A DNA stretch of 64,000 bases from Polytrichum commune (GCA_950295325.1 OX485807.1:36052440-36116439); one strand, 5' to 3'; shown: positions 9,919 through 22,651, counted from the first letter of the stretch. Notes: generated from the sequence alone by a model not told the origin. Program-made: numbers and translations.

Positions 9919-12900
9919 GGTGCTCCTATAAATCCTCTACCCACCATACACCTGTAAGTATGACAAAAATGAAATGTTAAGGGAGAAGTCAGTGAATGAC
10001 TGAATGACAACTAAAATAAAATCACTGTTGCAAATGAACACATATCAGTGCATGACATATATGAGAGAACTACAAGAAATATTGGAGAACAAATATCATC
10101 CAGACCTTGACAAGTGATTGAGAGCAATGTTGGACACAAAATCAACTCATCAAAACAACATAACTGAAAAGCCAAGAATTTTGAGCAGATTGTGGCCAAG
10201 GTGCAAAAAATATTCGACACATGAAATGAATATAAACAAACGCAAACCCTAAATTGCGATTTGGAGCAAGAAAGCAAGAAAAATCAAGAGTTTGGGCAAT
10301 CAATAATCACAAACAGATGACTCACCCCTTGTTGCCAACCCACAACACCGAAGACGACCATGTGCACAAATTTTGCTCGCCCAAGGATCTGGATCAATGG
10401 CGGATCCTCGAGCATGTGTAGTCGATGCTGCAAAGCTTCTGGAACCATCTTCGCAGTTGTCCATGACACATGTTGTTGAAGGGAAGAGGTCGCCATAGAT
10501 CTTGCAAATCGCAATGAGGTTAGGAGGCATAAACTATTGTCTAGCAGACTGTCTTCGCATGATGCAAGTCCCTATCCAAGCAAGATTGTTATAATTGTCT
10601 GCATATCTACAACAATGCACTCTGAGAACGAAAAACCTAAAACACAAAAAAAAATTGATTTGTGGCCATTGTGCTGGAATTTTTTTTCCTAAGCATTATA
10701 GGCATCCACAAATGTAGAAATGATGATATGAAGGACCTCTGCTTCTTGTGGATGGAAAAGCATGCAGATCTGAACACAACCCTTGTTAAGACCCGTCAGT
10801 TACTAAGAGATTGATGAGGTTTGACAATTGAGATATACTAACGATGATGCAAAGAGTTGGAAGTAGTAGAAGATTTGGAATGTAGCATGTTCCTTCTTGT
10901 TGTACTAAAACTGCTGCGAAACCGACTCCTCCTGGGAGGTGCTGAGACATGTCTTATATAGGGTAATGGTCACAATCTCTCTGGGTTACCATTCTGCCCA
11001 TGGATGGAAGAGGAAAGATTTTGGTAGTCTGATCTTGGTGGATGAATCGGTTAAAAAGGTTCATGCTCATCGTGAAAGCCATGCTGGGTGGGAACTCCGC
11101 ATTTGCATGAGGCAGGGGAAAAGTACTCACAAAACCTGAAAGTTTCAGTGAACGAACTCGTCGAGAGGAATGCTCATGGCGATTTTCAAGATTCCGGGAG
11201 TGAATGAACGAAGGAATGGACTCACAGCAGGAATTTCCTTTTGCAAAGATGCAAAAACCTCTCCAAAACCCCGCCAAAAAGAAACCATGCGGCTATGAAC
11301 TCACGAATCGCAAGCCGAAACCCACAGTCCACCAAATCCTCCGAACCTAAATTCTCGCTCAAACAAACCACAAACAAATCAAAGATGGAGGGGTCCCACT
11401 CCCATACCACCGAATCCCTCCAAACCCAATTCTTGCTCAAGCAAATTCCAACCAATACTCTCTCACACAACAGGTTTGATTCCTGGAATGACACCCTCAG
11501 AAACTGAAAAAACACAACTTGACAAGAATACTCTCTCCTAGAAGAAGCAGCTACCCCCTAAGAAACCCTCATAAAAAATTTCTTCACCCTAAACCCTGGC
11601 ACAAAAATGAACTATTGTGGTGTTGTTGATCTATGTATTCTACCTGCCTATGTGTTCTTTCCAATCTATCTATCATAATCGTAGAAAATGCTACAACTCC
11701 GCCTTGGTAGAACCCTAAACTCTTACAAGATTCCAAAACACAACACCTTCATAAATCCACGCAAATTATCCTTGAGACCTCCAGACACCTTGTTTGAAAC
11801 CCTCCTGGAGACCTTTACAAGTCCTCTCCCAAACCTTTAGAATTCATGTTTGAAACCTTCAGAAAACAACTAACAGTGGCAGAGTTCATACCTTAACCTC
11901 AAAGTTGTTGATCTTTCCTCCAAATCTGTGTGTGTCGCACCTGGTCGCCAAAGATGAATTCCCACGCGCCTGATTGCCAAAGGGACGCTCCCTCAATGGC
12001 AAAGAGATGCCTCACTCAATGGCCCAAACCCTAGATGGCGGAGATGGCGAAGAGACATGTGTTACTCAATGGAGGATCCAATCAACCAGAGGATCAAATT
12101 TGTAGTCATTGTATGCCCAAATCTCTTCAATCAAACTCAAGATGGCCTGTAAGACCAATTTTTGGCTATCGCCTAGCCGAATTAGGCAATTTTCGAAATT
12201 TGATGACATTCATCCGGCAATCAGACTTTACCCGACGTCGGGAGCGGCAGTTGGAGGCCATCATCATCAAGAAGCGGTTATAGCCTCTAACCGACTCCTC
12301 CTCCTTCGTCGTCATAAGGAAGAGGCGAGCGAGGAGCAAGCAGGCTATTTTCCCAACGTAGAATTTGACGTAGTCTCCCAGTGTTAGCAATAGGCTTAGC
12401 GACATCATATTTCTGTGATAGAGTCTGAGGGCTATTAGCAACTCCGCGATGGAGCAGTAGCAATAGACAGAAAAGAACTGAGTGATTCAGTCTTGGTCCC
12501 TTGGACAATGTTATATTTGAATACGAGTGAAATATTATCTTGATGAGCAATGGTCGTGTGATTGTGTGATATGATTCTGTTGGCTATGAACGATTGGAAT
12601 ATAGTCGTAGTCGTCAATGTCGGGGTGAGTCGCCTTAAGTTGAGTTGAGTTCAGAGCAAATGGCAAACAATATAGTGTGTATGTCTTAATCAATAAGTAA
12701 GCCATGAGGGCGAGTAGACATTGTGACAATCTGGCGATACACCGAGAAAGAGAAGCGTGATTGAATTAAAGACTCAGAGAAGGCAAAGTCTGTTGAGGCA
12801 ATAGTCTTTCTGAGGTAAAGACGTAGTTGTATGCTGGAAGGGCAATAGGCTGTAAGGTCCGAGAGTGGACATATGAGCAAGTAGTCAACTTTGTGGAAGA

Positions 12901-14239
12901 ATGTTATGTTCTTGGCAAATGGCCATGTAAGTAAAGTCTGAATGTGTGAGAGTATTAAGTCTAATATGAGTGGACGAATCATATAAGTCTAATCACTTAC
13001 CCTGTGAGAGGGAAGTGAAGACAGACAAACGGCATTCTTGGCCATATTCTGTAGCCGTTTGTAAAGGGGCATGACCGCTAAAGGGTCAAGACGGAAGTAA
13101 CTCCCATGAGGGAGATGAAGGGGCAATTGGCCTAGAGCGAACTCTGTGGCGATAAGCAGAGAAGGTGAAGCCCGAGAGAAGCCAAGGAGGGGCAGGGCTA
13201 TCGCCGAGAGAAACTGACAGGCCATAGCCAGGGCAAGGTAGTCTGAGGGCTATAGTCGTTACCCTGAGAGAGAGAGGGGGAGATACCCTGAGCGAGGATA
13301 TCGCCTGGCAAGTAAAAAACGCCTACCGCCAGCCATCCAAGAGAGAAAATGAGGGTTGATGTAAGCCATGACTACATAGTCAGATTGAGAGAAGAAGCAG
13401 ACCCTACCTTGTGAGATAAGATTATTTGCTTGCAAATATTGTGAATGATAGAAACTTATTAATCAAGGGATATAGCCTAATAAATTTATACATATCTAAT
13501 GTATTGACGGAATGGATATTCCTTGAGATGTATCGCCAGGTCTATCGGAAGATGGCGGTGGTGATTACAGTCTTTGAAGAATTGCCGATGGTTGGAAGTA
13601 AGTGTAATTGGAATTAACTTGAATTGTATGCAAGCTTAATTCCTCACAAATAAAGACAAAGCTGATTACTTCAAAGACGTTGCCCCGGACATGTTGTCAT
13701 GCCTATGAGTTACTTGACAATTTGCCAACCTATTGAGCTTCACGACTAAATTAGGTCCGAGCCGTAGAGTGATAGCACCTACCTGGAGGATAGGACAGAC
13801 CACACTCACTACCGAACCATCACAAAGGAATTAAAGAGAAAGAGAGAGGAAAATAATGGGATAAGTGAATATTGGAGAGGGTAAAGAATGAGAATCACCA
13901 TCAGATGTTATTAAGAACCTTAATCCAATGTGACATTAACCCTTATAGACACTATCTCACTCTTCCTGGAGACATAGTTCCCTGGGTTTTGTTATTTTGA
14001 GCCATAGCAAAAACTTACTACATGGCCACACTTGAAGCGCGACATATCTAAACACCTAACCACTCAAAGTGCCCAGTAACATCCTCCACTCATTACTTCC
14101 TAAACGGTGAAAAGACAGCAACACTCACTCCCAAACAAGTCTAAGTTTTCACAATCATGATCAACTAACAATCACAATCATGAGAAAGATTTGACATTGA
14201 GAGAGGCAGATCATAACAAATGACCTATATGAAGGACAC
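9919..14239. other. Gene-poor 4.3-kb region
   Basis: No protein family recognised. On the minus strand, CATACTTACAG/GTG just upstream of 9918 could be the acceptor of a 5' UTR intron of the Ulp1-like gene. The stretch 11945-12080 repeats phrases of the type CTCAATGGC and AAAGAGATG, and 12700-13330 is rich in GAGAG-type purine runs. The longest ORFs (about 75-107 codons) overlap in several frames and look random. Confidence 0.4.
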
Positions 14240-14480
14240 CACTACTGAAAAAACAGCTAACATTGAAGGACGCAATCCTCTTCCTAGTGCGTCCCTCTAT
14301 ACAACCTCGGCAGTTGTTTTGTCCTTCTGTCATGCCGCCCTTCCATTATTCCGTCAGTTAGTGACCAATTGGGCCGGTCATCGTCGTCGACGAGCAGGCA
14401 TGGCATATTTTGGGTAGGATCTGCCCCCTACAAGTTCGAAGGGGGTACTTTAACGTCCGCTGTAGATTATTACATATGAT
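14240..14480. repeat. Possible CACTA-type terminus remnant
   Basis: The segment begins CACTACTGAAAAAACAGC, which looks like the terminus of a CACTA (En/Spm) element. It is followed by a small inverted pair GGACGCA...TGCGTCC. No second end or transposase is linked to it. Bases about 14415-14480 (AAGTTCGAAGGGGGTACTTTAA...) resemble 16345-16385 beside the foldback repeat, so an older shared repeat may be present. Confidence 0.3.
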
Positions 14481-14558
14481 TTTAAAAATTCTTTTAAAGT
14501 TTTTGTTCTGTACCACTAGACTTTTCGTAGTTTTGCAGAGCTCTGGAAACTAATTCTA

Positions 14559-15118
14559 TAGTCCACCCTCTATAAATGTTACACCTATAAGTGTTAACCC
14601 TCTCTAAATGTTAACTTTCTTCTACTCCCCACATCCTGCACACTATAAATGTTAAACGTGTTAACTGTCAACAAAATGGTACTCCCTTCTTTGTAAATTT
14701 GACTCTATAAATGTTAACGAATGAAATACAACCATAATATGGATGATAAAAACTACACATCCAGTTACATTCCTCTCTCTCTCACCATGCGTTAGGGCGA
14801 GGCACAGGGCAGCGAGGGTGGGGTGGCGGCAGAGAATTGATTCCCAAAGCTTGAATTTGCAAGCATGTACAGTAAAGAACCATTGATTCATACTTCACCC
14901 GTGATTTGTAAACTTGATATTGAATAAAGTTTTGATTGGGTTTGCAATTTTATGAATGGTATTCTCTCACAAGGACTCTTCACAATTGCTTATATTTATA
15001 AATGTTAAGATTTGTATATTGCTCAAAAAAGTAATTTTATAATTGTTAACTGTTAACACCTCTATAAATGTTAACTTTGATCCACTCCCGAGGGTTAACA
15101 TTTATAGAGGGTAGACTG
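14559..15118. mobile_element. Pogo/Emigrant-like MITE, 560 bp
   Basis: The terminal inverted repeats read TAGTCCACCCTCTATAAATG (left) and CAGTCTACCCTCTATAAATG (right end, reverse strand). They are flanked by TA on both sides (14557-14558 and 15119-15120), the duplication typical of Tc1/mariner-pogo elements. The core CCTCTATAAAT closely resembles the ends of plant Emigrant/Lemi1 elements. The interior is AT-rich, has several more copies of TATAAATGTTAA, and has no coding capacity. A partial relative lies at 45414-45475. Confidence 0.7.
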
Positions 15119-15373
15119 TAATTTGTTCCAGAGTTACTAAACCTGCCCGAAATAGAAATTCCTGGAAGTGTCGGTTTTGGACTCACCCACCACCTCATGC
15201 AACTTGTATTTAAACAGCAGACGTGGACACTAAAGAGTGTGTCAGTGGGACACTGTAAAAGCTCAACAAGGTGCGCTTCAAAGTCAACGCCGAAGGCTAC
15301 TAGGCCACCTATAACATTCCATACTCAGATACACCCCGGGCTAGATCATCACGTATCACGGAGGACGTTGGTG

Positions 15374-16331
15374 GTAGATTCGGGCAGGGCAGCTGCCCGT
15401 CCAGAAAATACAGTTTTTTTTAGACCTGACCGAAAATTGTCATCCGCCCGACTTTGAAGAAACCATTGCCCTTGTATTTTTTGAAGGTCACTTGTTCACA
15501 AATCTCATATTGAGTGCATTGCATCTTCAAGGTCCAAAATCAAGTATATATGTTCACTTCCATTGAGTAAATAAGCGATTGGTTGGGATTTCATTTTCAG
15601 AGTGGAGCTGCCAATACAACATGCAATTAACTAGAAAGTCAAAAATATTATGAAACCCTCATCAGTATTGAGGTTATCATTTTTGTGACTTACCATTGAA
15701 AGGGTCTTTGTCATTCTAAAGTGGAGCTCAAATTGATTCCAATAAATCATGATTAATTCCACTAAGTACATTTTATAATTAATTAGGCTTAATTAATTTG
15801 GTAAGCATGCTTTCTGATTTAATTGGGCTTGATTATAATTAATCATGATTAGTTATACTTAATTACATTCAATCACACTTAATTAGTTTAAATGCGTATG
15901 AAACTTTGTGTAAGTAGAAGGTATTAACTATAACATTATCATAATTAACATATTAAAAACAAATCACTAATTTTAGTTCCATTTTAGAATGACTAAGAGT
16001 CTTTCAATCGTAAGTCAAAAAAATATAACCTTAGTGCTAATGAGGGTTTTGTGATATTTTTGACTTCCAAGTTAATTACATGCTTTATTGGTAGTTTCAT
16101 TTTGAAGATGAAATCCCAATCAATTGCTTATTTATTCAATGGAAGTGAACATGTATATTGGATTTTGGACCTTGAAGGTGAAGTTCACTCAATATGGGAT
16201 TTGTAGATAAGTGGCCTTCAAGAATGCAAGGGCAATGGTTTTTTCGAAGTCGGGCGGAAGGGCAACAATTTTCGGTCGAGTCCAAAAAATATGGATTTTC
16301 TGGACATGTGGCTGCCCCTACCCAAGTCTAC
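15374..16331. repeat. Foldback element with about 360-bp inverted arms
   Basis: Left arm about 15374-15735 and right arm about 15970-16331 are imperfect reverse complements over roughly 360 bp. Shared phrases include CGACCGAAAATTGT (CTGACCG in the left arm), CCGCCCGACTT, CATTGCCCTTG, CATATTGAGTG and TTGGGATTTCAT. The 235-bp centre is very rich in TTAATTA. There is no ORF of note. It could be a long MITE or foldback transposon; no clear target duplication was identified. Confidence 0.75.
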
Positions 16332-16439
16332 CTCCCCTGAAAGGTTCGTGGGGGTTACTTAATGTCCTCCCTAGATCACATATGCCCTCAGTTGTGGGCT
16401 CTGCCCATGCACGCCTCCTTCATTGCCTGGATGAAGCCA

Positions 16440-16735
16440 TTCTCCTTGCATGCTCCACCCAATTTCGAAAAATAAAATCGCCTTTGCATTCTTAAAGGTT
16501 GATTGTCCATATGACCCATATTGAGTGCACTTCATTTTCAAGGTTCAAAATCCAATATATATGTTCACTTTCATTGAGTAAATAATCAATTGATTGGGAT
16601 TTCATTTTTTAAGTGAAACCGTCAATAAAACATGTAATTAATTTGGAAATCTGAAATACTGGCAAAACCCTCACTAGCAATGAGGTTATAGTTTTTGTGA
16701 CTTACCATTGAAAGGGTCGTTGTAATTCTAAATAA
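16440..16735. repeat. Third arm of the foldback family, direct orientation
   Basis: About 295 bp match the left arm at 15470-15720 in direct orientation. The match runs from CTTTGCATTCTTAAAGG through CATATTGAGTGCACTTCATTTTCAAGG to CTTACCATTGAAAGGGTC. It lies about 110 bp beyond the right arm and lacks the outer CGACCGAAAATTGT part. It is probably half of a second copy or the product of a rearrangement. Confidence 0.7.
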
Positions 16736-18712
16736 GTGTGACTGAATGTAATTAATTTTAATTGATCCTAATTAAATCCAAAAATATGATTACCAAATTA
16801 ATTAAGCCTAGTTAATTGTAAAATTTATTTACTATAATTAATCACGAGTTAATTAGAGTACGAGGAATGATGTGCTTAAATACACTTGTTTATATTTATT
16901 TGTTAGTATTTGAGGTTATATTTGCGGTTTACAATAGTATTGAGCAAGACAATTAGAGTCTCTCTCTCTCGTGATGACCATATTTCATCAGAAGTTGTTG
17001 ACAAGAGAAGATAGGGTTTTTGCCAATGGATGAACTCACCATGCCTAATGTAGGTGAAAGTGATTCAATTTTATGTACTAACTTTGAATTTTGTGAAGAA
17101 AAAAATCATAGACATTTTTAAAACATATTGATCTACAAAGCCAAAAAATTTATGATGAAAAAAAGATTCCAATAAAAGTCTACATATATTTAGAAGATGG
17201 TGCAAGTGGTGTGCAAGTAGGTGGCATTGAACAAGTGACTCTTTTAAATTTGTTTAAAATATGATGTATATTAATTTGATGGTTTTCTACAAAGTTTTGT
17301 GATGATGCCCTCAAGTAGATAATGAATTCAAAGAATGTAAAAGAAAATTCTAACTTCAAAATAATTAAGGTCATGAAATCTATGTCCAAAACCAGACTCA
17401 ACCATTTGCTTTTAGGCATCACTTTTGATGCTAAGTATTGAAGATCTCAACTTGATATTCTACATTTGAGTATCTAACATAACAATAGAGGCCATCATAA
17501 AAAAATACAATTTAAATAACATTTTGATACTATTTTTAGGCCTTTGATAAAAAAACTTTTAGTTTTAGTACACCGGAGCATTTTTTTGGTCCACTTTACC
17601 ATGCTTGCACCCATGACACTAAATGTCATATTTAGTGTACTTATATTATTTGGGCTAAAACTGATACCCTCAGTAAAATGTTATAGCAATGTGTAACTCC
17701 AAATGGTAATCCACACTAATTAGACAAAACAATGTATTCCCTTCAAGGTGATTGCTAGGTTATTAATTGATATAATATAATTAATAAAGTCAATAAAAAA
17801 TGAACTTAACTTGAAGCTTTCAATTGGGGGCCATACAAGTTCGAAATCGCCGGTTTTGACAAAGAGACCGGCTATTGGTCAACATAAAAGATTTCTAGCT
17901 TTGACATGTGCTTCATAACTTGAGAAGCTTAATTTCCATCATGTTGGTCTGATTTTCTTAGTGGATGTATAAAATTTTGTTTTCAACTCCAATACAAGAT
18001 GGTGGCTTTTTAATATCATGTCCACGCTATGGCCAATCACTACTCCTTGGCATCAAGAGGAATCCCTCTTGATAGGGAAGTAAACATCTCTTTCCGTAAG
18101 CTACCGTTATCAATAAGGAATTTCATCTTGCTCATAGTAACCTCATTGGATGTAATGTAGCATAATTTTCCTCGCTCACCTCACTACATACAAGACCACA
18201 AAAAGAAAACCCCCCCATTGAGATGAAAACTTTCCCACCGTTGTGCACCAGTCACTGGTACCAATGTGGACGTGCTATGTGAAAGGCTCAAAACCTTTAT
18301 TTTGGATTGGAGTTGAAAACAAATGGTTTTAACGCAACAAGAAAAAAAGAGGGATCGACCTTGGAACCAAACTCTTTGAGATTAGGGCTGGGGCAAACCA
18401 ACCCGTACATTGGTTCCTTGGATGCAAGGGTTTAGGCATCTACTAGGGAACGAGTGGATGGGTTGGTTCGCCCAAATCTCAAGATTAGCCACATATATTG
18501 CCCAAAATGATTTCTTTAACATTGGGCCACCCACCGAACTCAGTGTTTGAACTACGTTACAGGACTTACCACTCTGGATTTGTTCGAGACGACCCTAAAC
18601 TATTGGATGATGGTGGAGAGATACCCAATTCTCAAGGAAGAGGTTGACGGGTTCGATTCCCGACTGTGAAATCTCCTCTCTACTTGACAGAAATACTTGC
18701 CAAGTGGTCAAC
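16736..18712. other. AT-rich non-coding region
   Basis: No gene recognised. A tRNA-like T-loop (GGGTTCGATTCCCGA) at about 18648-18662 lacks the rest of a cloverleaf. A 40-bp phrase around 18388-18425 (GGCTGGGGCAAACCAACCCG...) has a diverged second copy near 27188. Confidence 0.4.
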
Positions 18713-18983
18713 TGAGGCCCTCTTTACACTAGAGGCGAGGGGCCGTGAGAAAAGAAATTTCAGCCAATGAGATGCGTAGAAATCGAGAAGACCATTCCAG
18801 GTCACTTTACACCCGAAATTTTCAACCCAAAGGACAAAACGAGGAGAAAATGACATGGACAACACTTTTGTCCTTAGTGGCAGCAAGAAGACACATTTTC
18901 CAAGACCCCCGGATTTTTCGTCAAATTATTTTGTACCATCGATATTATTTTGCCCAAATATTTTTTGCATTGTGTTCATTACA

Positions 18984-20447
18984 ATGGAAGGCTACTCCCA
19001 AGATGGAGAATTCTCTCAATCTCAAGGACAAGCATGGAGTCAAAATTCGCCTTGGATGAGCTACTCTCAACCCCAATTTCAGCCCATTTCTCCTCAAATG
19101 CATGTTTCAAATTTTGATCATTTTGGTACTGGTAGTCTTAGATATTTTATGCCTCTTGGAATGCCTCCTTGTAATGGTTCAGATTTGCAACTATCAAGTG
19201 AGGAAGTGACACCGAGTTCAAATGCAAGAAATTACTTGATGGATATGAAGGAGGAGGAGGCAATCCGGGCTGCAGTAAAGGCACTAAATGGAGAAGATGT
19301 ACCTGTAGTAAAGAAGAGAGGACGACCACCAAAAGGAGGAAAAACAAATGCTCCAGCAAAGAAGAAGAAAATGGAGATCACAACAAAGAAGGCAACAAAA
19401 GAAGTGGTGAATTTGGCTGATTCAGATTCGGAAGAAGAAAATGCAAGTCGGAAGTGGTGAGATTACGAGGTTGAAACCTTGATATCAATTCGGGGAGAGA
19501 TGGAAGAAGAATTTTCAAGATGTGCAAAAAAACAAGGTTTGTATATGTGTTTTATTTTTTGGTTCTATAATTTGTACACATGAATGGTTTTCATAATTTT
19601 TCAAAGCTTCAACCAGGAATTGCCCTACCTAGTTTTCTTCCCAAGTCTATGGGTCCTTACCTGCCAAATGCATTTTCTAGGCTCTACGGCCAACTCCACC
19701 ATAGTTTTTTTCCCCTAGTCCATTGGTCTTTACCTGCCAAGTGCCCTTTCTAGGCTCTACGGCCAACTCTCAACGGGGGGGGGGGGGGTTATACCCGGCA
19801 GAAATGAGTCATGCACGTGTCTTGACGAACATTATGGGTTTTTCCGGTCACTACCTATGCTGTCTGTATTCTTGAGGGCCTCAAATGAGGCCCTTTCGGT
19901 TGTTTTTTTGACATTTTCAGGACGTTTTCACTATCATATGCTTGTATATAATTGCACTAATGACTTATAATGTAAAATTTCAGGGATTAATACATGGTTA
20001 AAATTGCAAGCAAGGATGGTGGCGGCCATTCGTGGCTTTGACCGCTCATGGGAATCATGCAAGAAGAAGTACAAAACCATTTACGCAGAGTACAAAAATG
20101 ACAAGAGGGCCAATGAGATTTCTGGTTCGGATAGGCATCAAGACTGTAAGTGGTTTGACCAACTGGATGTCTGGAATTCTACATGTGCATGTGTAAAGAA
20201 CCAAATTCCAGCAAGTGCCACTGAAGGTGAAGATGAAAACGATGAAGACAAAACACCATCAGATTTGCAAGATCGTGAGGTTACTCCAAAACAAGAGAAG
20301 AAAAAGAAAAAATTCCAAGAGAATTTGGAAATCATTTTGGAAAAGGTTGTCTCAAATTCTTCTAGCTTTCTTACAAGTTTTCAAGAAAGCACAGCTTTAT
20401 TGAAGAACATGGATAGGCATATGGCAGCAATTCTAGAAAAATTGTAG
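18984..20447 (+). pseudogene. Harbinger Myb/trihelix-like DNA-binding protein (element 2)
   Basis: Exon 1 (18984-19536) starts MEGYSQDGEFSQSQ. It has a Gln/Ser/Pro-rich N-terminus, an AT-hook-like KKRGRPPKGGK, a Lys-rich stretch, and the first trihelix segment DYEVETLISIRGEMEEEF. A TGA at 19458-19460 interrupts it immediately before that segment; a CGA-to-TGA change would explain it. Donor CAAG/GTTTGT and acceptor TTTCAG/GG join exon 2 (19984-20447) in phase. Exon 2 reads WESCKKKYKTIYAEYKND, ISGSDRHQDCKWFDQLD, an acidic linker, a Lys-rich stretch, and a C-terminal helix FQESTALLKNMDRHMAAILEKL. Family knowledge: this protein helps the transposase enter the nucleus and bind the element ends. 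The intron holds a roughly 77-bp duplication and a long G run near 19780. Confidence 0.88.
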
Positions 20448-21863
20448 CTATTCTTCCATAACATCAGAATCACTACTTGATTCTGAAAATTGAATGGTCG
20501 AGTCCTTTGACAAATTGTATTGCCACAATGTTTTGGCAATGAATTCATGAGCAATGGTAGATTCTCTCAATAAATCAGCATCTTTCTCATTTTGTTTGAT
20601 AAAAAAAACTTCTTCTTCAGCATCAATTTCTTCTTGCTCAAAATTTTGAAATGTTCTTGTAGTACCAGATTTCAAAATGCGTGCTTTTACCTCATCAATG
20701 GATGCTTGTTCTCCTCGTAAGACTTGTCCTCCCTTCACTGTGCCCTCTTCAACCCGTTTATGTAATTCCACCTCCGCTTCTTCAATCCATATTGCATCAA
20801 ACTTGTCCTTTGTTATGATGCATAAATTATGCAAAACAATACAAGTTGATACAATATCTGCCATTGATCGTAAAAGAACATCTGCTCTTTTTTATATAAT
20901 TCTCCATCTACCCTTCAAAATTCCAAACGCACGCTCCACACACATTCGGGTTGAAGATTGGATAAAATTCCAATGTGCCTTGTAAGATTCTAGTCCATCA
21001 TTACAACCCTTAAATGGACAATACATCCAAGGGCGAACCGGATATGCCGCATCTCCAATTAACTTGTACGGTAGAAATCTTCCCTCCATACAAGCTCTTC
21101 CTACTTTGGTTTGTTGAAAAACAGTCCAATCATGCAAGCTTCCAGCCCACCCGAATTCATAATCCCAAAATATGCAATTGGTATCAACAATTCCTTGCAA
21201 CAAAGCCGAATGAAAAGATTTGCGACAGTAATAATCTTCTCCACCAATAACTGGAGCTAGCACCGGAATGTGTGAACCGTCTATGGCTCCTATTATGTAA
21301 GGTATGTTATGCAATCTCTCAAACTCTTTCGCTAAAACCCTAAATTTGTTTTCATTTGGAACTTGAATAAAAATCTTTTGCAAATGAAGTCTCACCATTT
21401 TACAAAATTCTCTCACAATTCTTGAAATTGTACATTCCGCCACCCCATATACCTCTCCAACCATACGCAACCCATCTCCTGTACCAAGTCTAGCCAAAGA
21501 CATTGCAACCCTCTCTTCTACAGAAATTGGTCTTCTGAAATTAGTATGCTGTTTTTTCAAAAACGGACCTAATTTCTCACATAAAAATCTGAATGTAGCA
21601 TGCGAGACACGAGTCCTTTCCTTAAACATCTTCTCCGTAAACGAACCCAACAAATACCGGTCTACAAAGCCAGATGGCCTCTCAAAACTCCAAACAGTTC
21701 TCTCTCTAAACCCTAAACTTTGAAGGCAAATGCTGAAAATTGCAACATTCGTCCACTCACCTTGTAAAATCAAAGCTTGCATGTTGTTAACATGCTGCGT
21801 AATCATGTAGAGACACCAATACAAGACCATCATCACCACAAGCTTCTTCCTCCTCTCCTCCAT
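20448..21863 (-). pseudogene. PIF/Harbinger DDE transposase (element 2)
   Basis: The frame has 471 codons from ATG 21863, of usual length for ALP1/HARBI1-type proteins. It has an N-terminal hydrophobic stretch and a helix-turn-helix region at about 128-160 (VAMSLARLGTGDGLRMVGEV, then CTISRIV). The full catalytic set is present: Asp195 in IIGAIDGSHIP, Asp271 in LIGDAAYPVRPW and Glu310 in CVERAFGILKGRW. A single TAA at 20892-20894 (codon 324) lies just after RWRII. Downstream the same frame continues KRADVLLRSMADIVSTCIVL, so there is no frameshift. The acidic C-terminus ends at 20448, directly abutting the end of the convergent Myb-like gene. One substitution separates it from an open frame. 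Confidence 0.93.
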
Positions 21864-22160
21864 AGTGCTGAAATTTCAGTAAACAAGGCAAAAACGAGAA
21901 AGAAAGAAGCAAAAGAAACCGCCAACAACTAGAAAGAAAGACCGGTCTTGGGGTAGAAAAGAGAGGTAGTGGAGTGGAAGTTGCGATCAACCCTATATTA
22001 GAATTATATTAAAAAAATCAGCACATTATTTTGTGGCCCCTTCTCACTTTACACTATATCCAAAGGACGTCAAATTCAAAGTTTGGCTTCTCAAGAATGA
22101 GCCATGGCCCTTGGCCGGTTTTCTCCACGACTTCTCGTTTCTAGTGTAAAGAGGGCCTGA

Positions 22161-22651
22161 CTCCTCCCAAAAAGAAAAGAAAAGAAAAGAAAAGAAAAAG
22201 GCTTGCCACTCGGAGCAGCTAGTCCGCCAATTGCTTCGGCAGCTACGTACCTCGCGACGAGCAGGCTGGCCGCGGCCGCAAGTGGGGCTTAACTTAAGGG
22301 GCTTGACTTAATTTACATCCTGGATTGCACTCAGCTTTAGAATCTTTGCCGATGGATCTGCTACCACACCGCGTGCGTCGCCGATCGGTAGGACTCGGGG
22401 CCCCCGAAATAGATAATATGGCAATCCAGCTTGTCTCATACGGCCCACATTGCAGGCATAAGTTGTTTCTGCTGCAGTTCCTGCACGCACTCCGGCTGGT
22501 GCATTCGGGGCCGACGAAGGTCATTTATCGGCTGCGAGGAGCAACGTCTGCAAGTCTCTTTTTCTGAGGCTGGAGCTTTGAGATTTGGTTGCGAAGATAG
22601 AGAGGGGCTTTGAAAAATTTGGTTGATCAGTTTGGGCTGCGGGAGTTTGAA
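22161..22651. promoter_or_regulatory. Upstream region of the phytocyanin gene
   Basis: This is the 490 bp between the Harbinger element and the phytocyanin start. It contains an (AAAAG)n microsatellite at about 22170-22200 and a GC-rich stretch. It presumably holds the promoter and 5' UTR, but I cannot point to a convincing TATA box. An in-frame upstream ATG at 22610 would add 14 residues before the signal peptide and is less likely to be the start. Confidence 0.4.

Larger units (their letters stand above)
18716..22157. mobile_element. Complete PIF/Harbinger transposon, 3442 bp
   Basis: The terminal inverted repeats begin GGCCCTCTTTACACTAGA at both ends (18716 forward, 22157 reverse) and continue imperfectly for about 45 bp (CGAG...GTG.GAAAA). 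The 3-bp direct repeat TGA flanks the element at 18713-18715 and 22158-22160. PIF/Harbinger elements make 3-bp duplications, usually TWA, so TGA is a variant. It contains a Myb/trihelix-like gene on + (18984-20447) and a DDE transposase on - (20448-21863), arranged tail to tail with adjacent stop codons. Each gene has a single nonsense codon, so the copy is probably immobile on its own but structurally complete. Confidence 0.93.

Noticed and set aside
10284..13225. ORFs of 75-107 codons in the 10-13 kb region
   Set aside because: They overlap one another in opposite strands, with no recognisable domain or splice structure.
18600..18680. tRNA gene suggested by GGGTTCGATTCCCGA
   Set aside because: Only the T-arm is convincing. 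No A-box, anticodon stem or matching acceptor stem could be placed at the right distance.
22294..22613. Short ORFs on both strands upstream of the phytocyanin gene
   Set aside because: They overlap in several frames, and the position fits promoter and 5' UTR.
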